Part shown: one piece after another, positions 36,684 to 44,824 of the stretch | How the letters are laid out: each line of letters begins with the position of its first letter | How positions within the stretch are numbered: the first letter of the stretch is position 1 | From: CAWCQC01 sp963819905 | GTDB taxonomy: Bacteria > Actinomycetota > Thermoleophilia > Gaiellales > Gaiellaceae | Length of the DNA: 64,000 nt | Assembly: GCA_963819905.1 (NCBI GenBank) | Contig: CAWFXP010000010.1 | Location: 434,001 to 498,000, forward strand | Reading direction: 5' to 3' | Program-made: the position numbers and the translations under genes | Notes under the pieces: generated by a model | The model's input: the letters and a program-made list of their open reading frames with translations, nothing else | Told to the model about the DNA's origin: nothing | Database searches by the model: none

Positions 36684-36737
36684 CATCTACGTCATACCAC
36701 GTTTGGGGGATGCCGTGTAGATGTGATCGACCCAAAC
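36684..36737. other. Interleaved inverted repeats in convergent gap
   Basis: CATCTAC (36684-36690) pairs with GTAGATG (36717-36723), and GTTTGGG (36701-36707) pairs with CCCAAAC (36731-36737). The two pairs interleave, giving a pseudoknot-like topology in RNA. It lies in the 189-base gap between convergent acyl-CoA dehydrogenase and SDR genes, so a terminator is the simplest reading. Nothing else is recognised in the gap. Confidence 0.4.
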
Positions 36738-36768
36738 CGGTCGTCCTGCGATGGTTTTCGCCGTACGC

Positions 36769-37575
36769 TCAGCGCGTCCCCGCGTCGAGGGCGGGGAGGT
36801 AGCTCTCCTGCTCCAGCCAGTGGCCGCCGTCGACGACCAGCGTCTCGCCGGTGATCCAGGAGGCATACGAGGAGCAGAGCGCAGTCGACCACCAGGCGAC
36901 CTCCTCGGGCGTCCCGAGCCTCCCGGCCGGAATCGTCTTCGCGACGCGCGCCCGGTCCTCCTCGGTCGGCCAGAGCGCGGCCCCGGCGCCCTCGGTATCC
37001 GTCGGGCCCGGGCAGATGCAGTTGACCCGGATCCCGTGGTGCGCCCACTCGACGGCGAGCGTACGGGTCATCGCGAGGAGGCCGGCCTTCGCCGAGGCCG
37101 AGTGGACCGTTCCCGGCCCGCCCGTCCACGCGTAGCTCGCGAGGACGCTGAGGATCGCGCCGCCCTCACCCTGCTCGATCATCCGTCGGCCGGCGGCGCG
37201 CGCGCACAGGAAGCCGCCGTCGAGGACGATGCCGACGACCGCCCGCCAGCCGTTCGGCGACAGATCCTCGCCGCGAACGACGAAGTTGCCGGCCGCGTTG
37301 TTGACGAGGACGTCCACGCGGCCGAAACGGCGCGCGGCCTCGTCGATCAGCGCATCGACCTGCTCCGGGTCGCGGACGTCGGTCGGCTTCGGATACGCGG
37401 CACCGCCCCAGTCCTCGATCTCCGCGACCGTCTCGTCGAGCGGCTCGGCGCGCCGGCCCGCGACGACGACCGAGGCTCCGAGCCTCGCGAACTCCCGCGC
37501 CATCGCCCGGCCGAGGCCGCCGCCGCCGCCCGTGACGACCGCGACCTTCCCCTCGAACGTTCCCTCAGCGAGCAT
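36769..37575 (-). CDS. SDR oxidoreductase, 2,4-dienoyl-CoA-reductase-like
   Basis: 268 residues. NADP-binding TGGGGGLG near 16, NNAAGNF near 92. The catalytic region SYAWTGGPGTVHSASAKAG matches DECR enzymes, whose Tyr lies well before the SASAK lysine rather than in a YxxxK motif. The C-terminus ends VVDGGHW plus a 14-residue tail. Followed upstream by acyl-CoA synthetase and acyl-CoA dehydrogenase on the same strand with a 12-base gap. Paralogue of the SDR at 23664, but with the full triad. Confidence 0.9.
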   Translation of the reverse strand: MLAEGTFEGKVAVVTGGGGGLGRAMAREFARLGASVVVAGRRAEPLDETVAEIEDWGGAAYPKPTDVRDPEQVDALIDEAARRFGRVDVLVNNAAGNFVVRGEDLSPNGWRAVVGIVLDGGFLCARAAGRRMIEQGEGGAILSVLASYAWTGGPGTVHSASAKAGLLAMTRTLAVEWAHHGIRVNCICPGPTDTEGAGAALWPTEEDRARVAKTIPAGRLGTPEEVAWWSTALCSSYASWITGETLVVDGGHWLEQESYLPALDAGTR

Positions 37576-37587
37576 CGTCGGCTCCTT

Positions 37588-39687
37588 TCACGCGTCTGCG
37601 AGGATGATCCGGGCGTCCAGGCCGAGCGCCTCGTCTGCGGTCACGAGCAGCGGGTTGATCTCGACCTCGGCGATCTCCGGCCGGCGAGCGGCCGCCTGCG
37701 AGAGCGCCGAGAGCACCCCGGCGGCGGCGGAGACGGCGAGCGCAGGCCGGCCTCTGGCCCCGTCGAGGAGCGGCGCACCGCGCAGCGAGCGGAGGAGCTC
37801 CGCGGCCTCCCGCTCGTCGATCGGTGCGAGCGCGACGGCCACGTCCTCGAGGAGCTCCGCGTAGACCCCGCCCATCCCGGCGAGCGCGATCGGCCCGAAG
37901 CGGGGATCGCGCCGGACGCCGACGATCAGCTCGATCCCGCCGGCGATCGCCGCCGTCCGCTCGACGGAGTACCCTGCCGGGGAGAGACGTGTTGCCATAT
38001 CAGAGAACACCCGCTCGAGCTCCTCCTCGCTCCCGATCCCGAGGACGACGCCTCCCGCGTCCGACTTGTGGAGGAGGCCGAGCGCCTTGAGCACGACCGG
38101 GAAGCCCAGGTCGCGGGCCGCCGACCGCGCCTCGGCGAGCGTCTCGACCCGGCGCGCTTCGGCGAACCGGATGCCGGCTCCTTGGAGGAACTCGCGCGCC
38201 TCGAAGTAGCCGCCCGCCGGCGCCGGTCCCGCGACGCTACCTCCCGCGTCCGCGGCGGGTGCGGGCAGGCGCGGAACCCCGACGGGAGCCTGCTCGAAGC
38301 GCTCGACGAGCCGGGCCAGCCCGCCGATCGCGTCGGCGATGTCGCCGTAGACGGGGATCCGGGCCTTCCGGAGAGCTGCGGCCGCCGGACCGCGGGGGTA
38401 CATCGTCTGGACGACGAGCGGCCGGCCCGCATCGCGCACGGCCTGCGCCATCGCCCGGGCGATCTCCGTTTCCTGCGCCTCGAAGTCGTCCCCGTACTCC
38501 GCATAGCCACCGAAATAGCCGGTCACGACGGCGGCGTCGGCCTCGCCGGACCCGAGGAGGAGCCGGGCCACCTCCGAGAAGGTCTGGATCGACCGCTCGC
38601 CGGCGCCCGCGAAGTCGATCGGGTTGCCGGTGATCCCGCTCGGGCCGAGCGCCGAGGCCAGCTGCGCGGTGAGCTCCTCACCGGGGACGGGAAGCTCGAG
38701 CGAGGCGGCGGACGCGAGATCGGCGGCGATGACGGCGTGACCTCCACCGTCACCGAAGATGAAGACACGGCGGCCGCGGGGAACGACCGGCGAGAGGAGC
38801 GCCTGCGCCGTGTCGATCAGCTCCCTCGGGGTCGAGACCTGCTCGATGCCCGCCGCCCGGCAGGCGGCCTGAACCGCCACGAAGTCGCTGACGAGCGCGC
38901 CCGTGTGCGAGCGGGCGGCGCGCCCGGCCGCGTCGCTTGCGCCGGCCGCGAGGAGGACGACCGGCTTGCCCGCGGTCGACGCGGCGTGGCAGGCGCCGGC
39001 GAACGCCCGGCCGTCCCGGAAGTCCTCCACGTAGAGCGCGACGACCCGTGTTCCCTCGTGCGCGGCGAACGCGGTGACGAGCTCGGCCGCCTCGAGGTCG
39101 GCCTGGTTTCCGAGAGAGGCGAAGCGCGAGAAGCCGAGGCCGTGATCCGCGGCGATCAGCGCAAGCTCGAGCGCGAGGTTGCCGCTCTGCGAGATCAGCC
39201 CGATCTCACCCGGAGGGAGCTCGCTCCAGCCGATGTCGAGCTCGGCTGCGGCGTCGAACACGCCCAGGCAGTTCGGGCCGAGCAGCACGGCTCCGGAGGC
39301 GCGGATCCGCTCGGCCGCCGCCTGCTCGCGGGCGCGGCCCTCGTCGTCGGTCTCGCCGAGCCCGGCGGTGATGGCGACGATCGCCCGGGCGCCGGCTGCG
39401 AGCGCCTGATCGACCGCCTCGTCGAAGCCGGTTGCGGGAACTGCGAGAACGACGAGCTCGGGCGAGCCGGGCAGCTCCTCCAGCGAGCGGTACGAGGCTC
39501 GCCCGAGAACCTCGCTGCCGTTTCGGTTCACGAGGTAGACGTCGCGCCGCGCCGAGCCGCGCAGGGCGCCGCGGGACAGGCCGTATCCCCACTTCAGGGG
39601 GTCGTTCGACGCACCGACGACGGCCACCGAGCGCGGATCGAAGAGCGCGTCGAGGTCGCGCGCCACAGGCACTTCTGCTTTCGTCAT
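37588..39687 (-). CDS. ADP-forming acyl-CoA synthetase, single chain
   Basis: 699 residues with CoA-binding domain (FDPRSVAVVGASND), ligase domains with the phospho-histidine near 260 (ARSHTGALVSD), and C-terminal ATP-grasp (GFPVVLKALGLLHKSDAGGV). Same architecture as the enzyme at 25264. ATG overlaps the acyl-CoA dehydrogenase stop by one base (TGATG). Its neighbours, acyl-CoA dehydrogenase and SDR, differ from those of the paralogue (hydratase and SDR), suggesting distinct substrates. Confidence 0.93.
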   Translation of the reverse strand: MTKAEVPVARDLDALFDPRSVAVVGASNDPLKWGYGLSRGALRGSARRDVYLVNRNGSEVLGRASYRSLEELPGSPELVVLAVPATGFDEAVDQALAAGARAIVAITAGLGETDDEGRAREQAAAERIRASGAVLLGPNCLGVFDAAAELDIGWSELPPGEIGLISQSGNLALELALIAADHGLGFSRFASLGNQADLEAAELVTAFAAHEGTRVVALYVEDFRDGRAFAGACHAASTAGKPVVLLAAGASDAAGRAARSHTGALVSDFVAVQAACRAAGIEQVSTPRELIDTAQALLSPVVPRGRRVFIFGDGGGHAVIAADLASAASLELPVPGEELTAQLASALGPSGITGNPIDFAGAGERSIQTFSEVARLLLGSGEADAAVVTGYFGGYAEYGDDFEAQETEIARAMAQAVRDAGRPLVVQTMYPRGPAAAALRKARIPVYGDIADAIGGLARLVERFEQAPVGVPRLPAPAADAGGSVAGPAPAGGYFEAREFLQGAGIRFAEARRVETLAEARSAARDLGFPVVLKALGLLHKSDAGGVVLGIGSEEELERVFSDMATRLSPAGYSVERTAAIAGGIELIVGVRRDPRFGPIALAGMGGVYAELLEDVAVALAPIDEREAAELLRSLRGAPLLDGARGRPALAVSAAAGVLSALSQAAARRPEIAEVEINPLLVTADEALGLDARIILADA

Positions 39688-40841
39688 CAGGCCAGCAGCC
39701 GGCGGGAGATGATGAGACGCTGGATGTCGGACGTGCCTTCCTCGATCTCCTCCAGCTTCGCGTCCCGCATCCACTTCTCGACGGGGTACTCGCGCGAGTA
39801 GCCCCAGCCACCGAGCGTCTGCACGGCCGCCCACGTGCACCACATCGCCGCCTCCGAAGCCGCGAGCTTCGCCATCGCCGCCTCCTTCGGGGCCGGCTCG
39901 CCCGCGTCGAGCTTGCGTGCGGCGCTCAGGACGAGGAGGCGTGCGGCCTCGACCTTCAACGCCATGTCCGCGAGCCGGAATGCGACCGCCTGGTGCTCGG
40001 CGATCGGCTTTCCGAACTGAACGCGCTCCTTGGCGTAGGCGACCGCATACTCGAGCGCAGCGCGCGCGAGCCCCACGGCGCTAGCCCCGAGCCCCACCCG
40101 TGACTCGTCGAACGTGCGCATGAGGCCGTAGAAGCCCTGGCCCTCGTCGCCGAGCCGGCGATCCTCCGGCACGAAGCAGTCCTCGAGGAACATCTCGGCG
40201 TTGACGATCGCCCGCTGACCCATCTTGCGCATCGGCGCCCCGAAGGCGAGCCCCTCGTCTCCCTTCTCCAGCACGAACGCGGTCACGCCCTTCGACCGCG
40301 TTCCCGGCGCGACGGTCGCGAAGACGACATAGAGCTGGCCGACGCCGCCGTTCGAGATCCAGCTCTTCTGGCCGCGCAGGACGTACCCGCCGTCGGCTCG
40401 AGTCGCGGTCGTCGTCATCGAGGCGGCGTCCGAGCCCGCGCCCGGCTCCGTCGTCGCCAGTGCAGCCATCGGCGGGCGCTCGCCTGCGATCGGCTCGATC
40501 CAGCGTCGCTTCTGCTCCTCGGTGCCGAGCTCGAGGACCGGCTTCGCGAAGAAGCCGCCCGACGTGATCAGGTTGCCGATCCCGGCGCAGCCCCACGACA
40601 GCTCCTCCTGGACGATGCAGCCGGTGAGCAGGTCGGTCATCCCGCCGCCGCCGTACTCCTCGGGGAGCATGAAGGACGTGAGCCCGAGCGAGGCCGCCTT
40701 GTACCAGACCTCCCACGGCGTCTCGACGTCGGCCTCGTCGACCGCGAGCGCGATCGGGCGGATCTCCTTCTCCGCGAACTCCCGGCAGAGAGCCTGGATC
40801 TCGAGCTGCTCGGGCATCAGGTCGTGAATCGCGCTCGCCAT
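39687..40841 (-). CDS. Acyl-CoA dehydrogenase
   Basis: 384 residues from ATG 40841, preceded by GGAAGG at a good spacing. Motifs: ATTEPGAGSDAASM, GQKSWISNGG, and IEEGTSDIQRLIISRRL with the catalytic Glu. First gene of the operon with acyl-CoA synthetase and SDR; divergent from the selenoprotein-like gene at 40910. Confidence 0.93.
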   Translation of the reverse strand: MASAIHDLMPEQLEIQALCREFAEKEIRPIALAVDEADVETPWEVWYKAASLGLTSFMLPEEYGGGGMTDLLTGCIVQEELSWGCAGIGNLITSGGFFAKPVLELGTEEQKRRWIEPIAGERPPMAALATTEPGAGSDAASMTTTATRADGGYVLRGQKSWISNGGVGQLYVVFATVAPGTRSKGVTAFVLEKGDEGLAFGAPMRKMGQRAIVNAEMFLEDCFVPEDRRLGDEGQGFYGLMRTFDESRVGLGASAVGLARAALEYAVAYAKERVQFGKPIAEHQAVAFRLADMALKVEAARLLVLSAARKLDAGEPAPKEAAMAKLAASEAAMWCTWAAVQTLGGWGYSREYPVEKWMRDAKLEEIEEGTSDIQRLIISRRLLA

Positions 40842-40909
40842 GCGGCCCATCCTTCCAGATCGGCTGCGGCGCACGCGCAGACGGACACGCCGTGCCACGC
40901 AGGGGTACC

Positions 40910-41335
40910 GTGTCCGCCGTGGCGAAGCCGAGGATCGCGGTCGTCGGGGACTACGACCCGGGAAACCGGACGCATCTCATGACGGACGAGGCCCTCGGTC
41001 ACGTCGGGTGTGCGTTCGAGTGGGTCGCGACCGAGGACTGCGCCGGCACCGCCGCGGAGCGGCTCGCCGGCTTCGGCGGCGTCTTCATCGCGCCGGCCAG
41101 CCCGTACCGGAGCATGGAGGGCGCTCTCGACGCGATCAGGCTGGCACGCGAGCGAGACGTGCCGCTTGTCGGCACCTGAGGGGGCTTCCAGCACGTCGCG
41201 ATCGAGTTCGCGCGTAACGTCCTCGGGTTCCGGGACGCGGAGCATGCGGAGACGAGCCCCGACGCGGAGCGGCTGGTGGTCGAGGCCGCCCCGCACCCCG
41301 TCCTGGTCGGGTTCGCCGAGGCCGCGTTCGCCTAG
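40910..41335 (+). CDS. CTP-synthase-C-terminal-related (seleno)protein, truncated
   Basis: A class I glutamine-amidotransferase fold: PRIAVVGDYDPGNRT, then APASPYRSMEGALDAIR, then the nucleophile elbow VGT-TGA-GGFQH. The codon at the catalytic cysteine is TGA (41177-41179), and homology continues without a frame change (AIEFARNVLGFRDAEHAETSPDAE). A known family carries Cys or selenocysteine at this site, so readthrough as Sec is likely. The frame then ends at TAG 41333-41335, about 140 codons in; the family is usually about 230 residues, so the C-terminal part is missing. The stop overlaps that of the convergent MFS gene (CTAG). GTG 40910 has AGGGG upstream; GTG 40919 is an alternative. Confidence 0.72.
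41193..41215 (+). promoter_or_regulatory. Candidate bacterial SECIS hairpin
   Basis: Thirteen bases after the TGA, ACG-T-CGCGA pairs with TCGCG-CGT around a 6-base loop. This gives a 3-bp lower stem, a single bulged T on the 5' side and a 5-bp upper stem. The layout recalls the E. coli fdhF SECIS (short lower stem, bulged U, small loop), with the apical loop 22 bases after TGA. The loop (TCGAGT) lacks a G in its first two bases. Chance hairpins are common in such GC-rich DNA. Confidence 0.4.
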
Positions 41336-42501
41336 CCGGGTCGACCGCCGCCCTCGATCGCGACGCGGGCGGGCCGGCGCTGCCATCCGAACAGTGCGGC
41401 GAAGGTGACGAGGCAGATACCCGCAGCGGCCGCGTAGGCCGCGACGTCTCCGGCGACCTCGGCGAGACCGCCGCCCACGGCTGCACCGACCACGTTGCCG
41501 GGGGCCCAGGCGAAGTTCATGAGGGCGAAGCCGAGCCCGTGCCCGAGCCCGCGCGCCTCCCAGCCCTCGGACATCATCGCCATCGCCGGAGTCCAGAGCG
41601 TCGCGAACGAGACGCCGGCGGCCACGATCACGACCGACAGCGTCCACCTGCTGTCCATCCACGGGATGACGAGGGCGAGCCCGGCGGCGGCGAGGAGCCC
41701 GACCCGCACCGGGGCCAGGCGCCCGCGCCGGTCGGACCAGCGCCCGAACAGGGGTGTGAAGAGCGCCTCGACGGCGGTGGCCGCGACGAACGTCGCCGCG
41801 ACGCCGAACGTCCCCCACCCGAGGACGGAGAGCTGGAGCGGCGCCAGCACGCCGAGGAGGCCGAAGAGGAGCGCCGGCAAGGCCAGGAGCCACATGCCAG
41901 CCAGAACCCGCCGCGAGCGAACCGCGTCGAGGAGCAGTCGGAGCGGTTGCGCCTCGTCGCGCACGGGCGCGGGAAGCCGCAGCGCCCAGACCGCGAGGAT
42001 GCCTGCCAGGACGGCGACGGCGCCGAAGGCCGGCCCGCGGCCGACGGCGGACGCGGCGGCGCCCAGGACGGGGCCCAGCAGGGCGCCAGCGATGGCGCCG
42101 GCCATCGCATAGCCGATCATCTCGCCGCGCCGATCGGCGGGCGTTCCCGACACGAGCCAGGCGAGCGCTCCCGTCCAGCAGAAGGCGCCGCCGACGCCCT
42201 GGAGCAACCGGGTGAGGACGAGCAGCCAGTAGCTGTCGACAAGCCCGAACGCGACACACGAGACCGCGAGCACGGCGAGCCCTGCCAGCACGGTGGCCCG
42301 GATGCCCGCGCGCGTCGCGAGCAGCCCGGCCGGAATCGCGCCGAGAATCCCTCCGAGCGCGTACGTCCCGACGAGCAGGCCGACCTCGCTCTTCGAGAGT
42401 CCGAGCTCGGACTCGAAGTCGGGCAGAAGCGGAGCGAGCGCGGCGAAGAAGAGCGTGTCGACGAGGACGACCGCGCAGGCGAAGGCGACAAGTCGGCGCA
42501 C
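41332..42501 (-). CDS. MFS transporter
   Basis: 389 residues, twelve predicted membrane helices. Cytoplasmic loop 2-3 motif is relaxed (GLLATRAGIRA), and loop 8-9 is GRWSDRRGRLAPVR. A drug/sugar-phosphate-like DHA antiporter group; substrate unknown. Its stop shares CTAG with the convergent selenoprotein-like gene. Highly similar to the next gene (42512), e.g. FALMNFAWAPGNVVG in both. Confidence 0.9.
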   Translation of the reverse strand: MRRLVAFACAVVLVDTLFFAALAPLLPDFESELGLSKSEVGLLVGTYALGGILGAIPAGLLATRAGIRATVLAGLAVLAVSCVAFGLVDSYWLLVLTRLLQGVGGAFCWTGALAWLVSGTPADRRGEMIGYAMAGAIAGALLGPVLGAAASAVGRGPAFGAVAVLAGILAVWALRLPAPVRDEAQPLRLLLDAVRSRRVLAGMWLLALPALLFGLLGVLAPLQLSVLGWGTFGVAATFVAATAVEALFTPLFGRWSDRRGRLAPVRVGLLAAAGLALVIPWMDSRWTLSVVIVAAGVSFATLWTPAMAMMSEGWEARGLGHGLGFALMNFAWAPGNVVGAAVGGGLAEVAGDVAAYAAAAGICLVTFAALFGWQRRPARVAIEGGGRPG

Positions 42502-42511
42502 GCGCCCGACT

Positions 42512-43660
42512 CTAGCCCGTCGCCGGAGCAGCCCTGCGCAGTCGAGGCCGGAGTGCCAGGAACGTCGCGACGCAGAGCGCAGCGACGATCGAGTACGCGG
42601 CTGCGTCGCCGGCGAGCTCGGCGAGGCCGCCGCCGACGGCGGAGCCGACGACGTTGCCCGGCGCCCAGGCGAAGTTCATGAGCGCGAAGCCGAGGCCGTG
42701 CGCCAGCCCGATCGCCTCCCAGCTGTCGGTGAGCATCGCCATCGCGGGAGCCCAGAACGAGCCGACGGCGAGCCCCGCGAGCACGACGAACCCGGCGAGG
42801 GCCCAGGCGTTCTCGACCCAGGGCACGACGACGAGCACCGCGGCCGCCGCGAGGAGCGCGTAGCGGATCGGGGCGAGGCGGCCGCGGCGATCCGACCAGA
42901 TGCCGACCCCCGGCCCGACCGCCGCCTCGGCCGCGGCCGCCAGCAGGAACGTGGCCGTGACACCCAGCGCTCCGAATCCGGCGGCGTCGAGCTGGAGCGG
43001 GCCGAGGACGAAGACGAGACCGAGCGAGAGCGACGGCAACGCGATCAGCCACATCCCGACGAGGACGCGTCGCGACCGGAGCGCCGAGAACAGCATGCCC
43101 AGGGGCTGGGGCGCCTCCCGCTCGGGTACGGGGATCCGCAGCGCCCACGCCGCGAGGAAAACGCACAGGACGGCGACGCCCGCGAAGGTCGCACCCCGTC
43201 CGAACTGCGAGGCGGCGCCTCCGAGGAGCGGGCCCACCAGCGAGCCGGCGATCGCACCGGAGGTCGTGTACCCGAGGAACTCACCCCTGCGCTCGGGCGG
43301 AGCGGCGTCGACCAGCCAGGCGAGCGCTCCCGTCCAGAGGAACGAAGCGGCCACCCCCTGGCCGATCCGGGCGCCCACGAGCGCCCAGTAGCCCTCCACG
43401 AATCCGAACGCCACGCACGTCACGGCGAGGAGGGCCAGACCCCAGAGCACCGTCGCGCGCACGCCGACGCGTGACACGGCCAGCCCGCTCGGGATCGCGC
43501 CGGCGAGCGCGCCGAACGCGTACGCGGCGACCAGCACTCCGGCTCCGAAGGTCGACAGGCCGAGGTCGTCGGTCAGCTCGGGAAGGAGGGGCGCGAGCGC
43601 TGCGAAGAAGATCGACTCGACGAACACGACCGCGATCGCGAATACGAGAAGCCGGCGCAC
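42512..43660 (-). CDS. MFS transporter, tandem paralogue
   Basis: 382 residues from GTG 43660. Twelve helices; shares the C-terminal block FALMNFAWAPGNVVGSAVGGGLAE nearly unchanged with the adjacent MFS gene, with the same loop GIWSDRRGRLAPIR. The two look like a recent tandem duplication. Only 10 bases separate them, so they are likely co-transcribed. Confidence 0.9.
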   Translation of the reverse strand: MRRLLVFAIAVVFVESIFFAALAPLLPELTDDLGLSTFGAGVLVAAYAFGALAGAIPSGLAVSRVGVRATVLWGLALLAVTCVAFGFVEGYWALVGARIGQGVAASFLWTGALAWLVDAAPPERRGEFLGYTTSGAIAGSLVGPLLGGAASQFGRGATFAGVAVLCVFLAAWALRIPVPEREAPQPLGMLFSALRSRRVLVGMWLIALPSLSLGLVFVLGPLQLDAAGFGALGVTATFLLAAAAEAAVGPGVGIWSDRRGRLAPIRYALLAAAAVLVVVPWVENAWALAGFVVLAGLAVGSFWAPAMAMLTDSWEAIGLAHGLGFALMNFAWAPGNVVGSAVGGGLAELAGDAAAYSIVAALCVATFLALRPRLRRAAPATG

Positions 43661-43745
43661 GGGTTTCGACTCTACGCGTCCCGCACCGCCGCCTGCCGCG
43701 TGCGCATACTGCTCCGAGCGTGGACGGCGACGGACAGGAGGAACG

Positions 43746-44144
43746 ATGCGAATCGTCAGGATCGACCCGGCCCAGTCGGCTCCACCGGAGCATCCGGAGT
43801 GGTTTCCCGGCTCGGCGCGCATGCACTTCATGCACTCGCCCGACACGCCGGTCGGGATCGAGCTGATCGCCGTCTTCTTCGAGCCCGGCTCGCGGACGAT
43901 CCCCCACGTCCACGCCGTCGATCAGGTGCTGCAGGTGGTCGAGGGCGAGGGTGTCCTCGCCACCGAGGAGGAGCGGCGCATCATCCGGGCCGGGGACTGG
44001 GCGGTCGTGCCCGGCGGCCTCTGGCACTGGCACGGTGCGACGGAGACGTCGTCGATGTGCCATGTCTCGATCAAGCAGCCCGGCGACACCGACTGGACGG
44101 TGGAGCGCAAGGACTTCGACACGTACATGGAGGGAGCGCGCTGA
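43746..44144 (+). CDS. Cupin domain protein
   Basis: 132 residues, AGGAGG site before ATG 43746. Metal-binding cupin motif 1 HVHAVDQVLQVVEGEG (about 57-72) and motif 2 region VVPGGLWHWHGATE. The HxH, a Gln or Glu and the later His suggest a metal site. It overlaps the YggS gene start. Function unknown; cupins like this often handle aromatic or quercetin-type substrates. Confidence 0.88.
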   Translation: MRIVRIDPAQSAPPEHPEWFPGSARMHFMHSPDTPVGIELIAVFFEPGSRTIPHVHAVDQVLQVVEGEGVLATEEERRIIRAGDWAVVPGGLWHWHGATETSSMCHVSIKQPGDTDWTVERKDFDTYMEGAR

Positions 44145-44824
44145 GCCTCGACCCGTCGATCGTCCGCGAGCGGTACGCCGCCGCCCGAGCCGGGGTCGAC
44201 GAGGCGGCGGGTCGCGCCGGGCGGCGCGCGGAGGACGTCGAGATCCTCGCGGCCGTGAAGTACGTCGCCGCCGACGACCTGCCGGCGCTGGCCGACGCCG
44301 GTATCCGGCGGGTGGGCGAGAACAAGGCGGATGCGCTGCTGGCGAAGCAGGCGGCGCACGGTGAGCTCTTCTCGTGGGATTTCATCGGGCACCTCCAGAG
44401 CCGCAAGGTGCGTGACGTCGTCGGCCGGGTCGAGCTGATCCATTCGCTCGAATCCGACTCGGCTGCCGGACAGGTCGAGCGGCGCGCGGCCGGCTCGCAG
44501 GGCGTGCTCGTCGAAGTGAACGTCGCGGGTGACGCGGCGAAGGACGGCGTCGCCCTCGGAGATCTCGACGCGTTCCTCGAGCGGCTCGCCGAGCTCGAGC
44601 TCGTGCGGGTTCGCGGCCTGATGACGATGCCCCCGTTCGCGGACGACCCCGAGGCGTCGCGCCCGTACTTCGCCCGCCTGCGCGACGCGGCGACCGCCTG
44701 CGCGGACAGGTGGAGTCCAAGGCACGACTTCGCCGTTCTCTCGATGGGAACGACGCAGGACTACGTGGTCGCGGTCGAGGAGGGCGCGACGATCGTCCGG
44801 CTCGGCTCGACGCTCTACCGGTAG
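44141..44824 (+). CDS. YggS-family PLP-binding protein (PLPBP)
   Basis: About 227 residues, alanine-racemase-like barrel. PLP lysine in ILAAVKYVAADDL, then GENKADALLAKQ, WDFIGHLQSRK (GxLQxNK-like), RGLMTMPPF, and the C-terminal LSMGTTQDYVVAVEEGATIVRLGS phosphate site. No ATG, GTG or TTG fits the N-terminus; CTG 44141, overlapping the cupin stop as CTGA, is the best start. Homeostasis of PLP is the family role. Its stop overlaps the convergent M28 gene in CTACCGGTAG. Confidence 0.88.
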   Translation: MSLDPSIVRERYAAARAGVDEAAGRAGRRAEDVEILAAVKYVAADDLPALADAGIRRVGENKADALLAKQAAHGELFSWDFIGHLQSRKVRDVVGRVELIHSLESDSAAGQVERRAAGSQGVLVEVNVAGDAAKDGVALGDLDAFLERLAELELVRVRGLMTMPPFADDPEASRPYFARLRDAATACADRWSPRHDFAVLSMGTTQDYVVAVEEGATIVRLGSTLYR

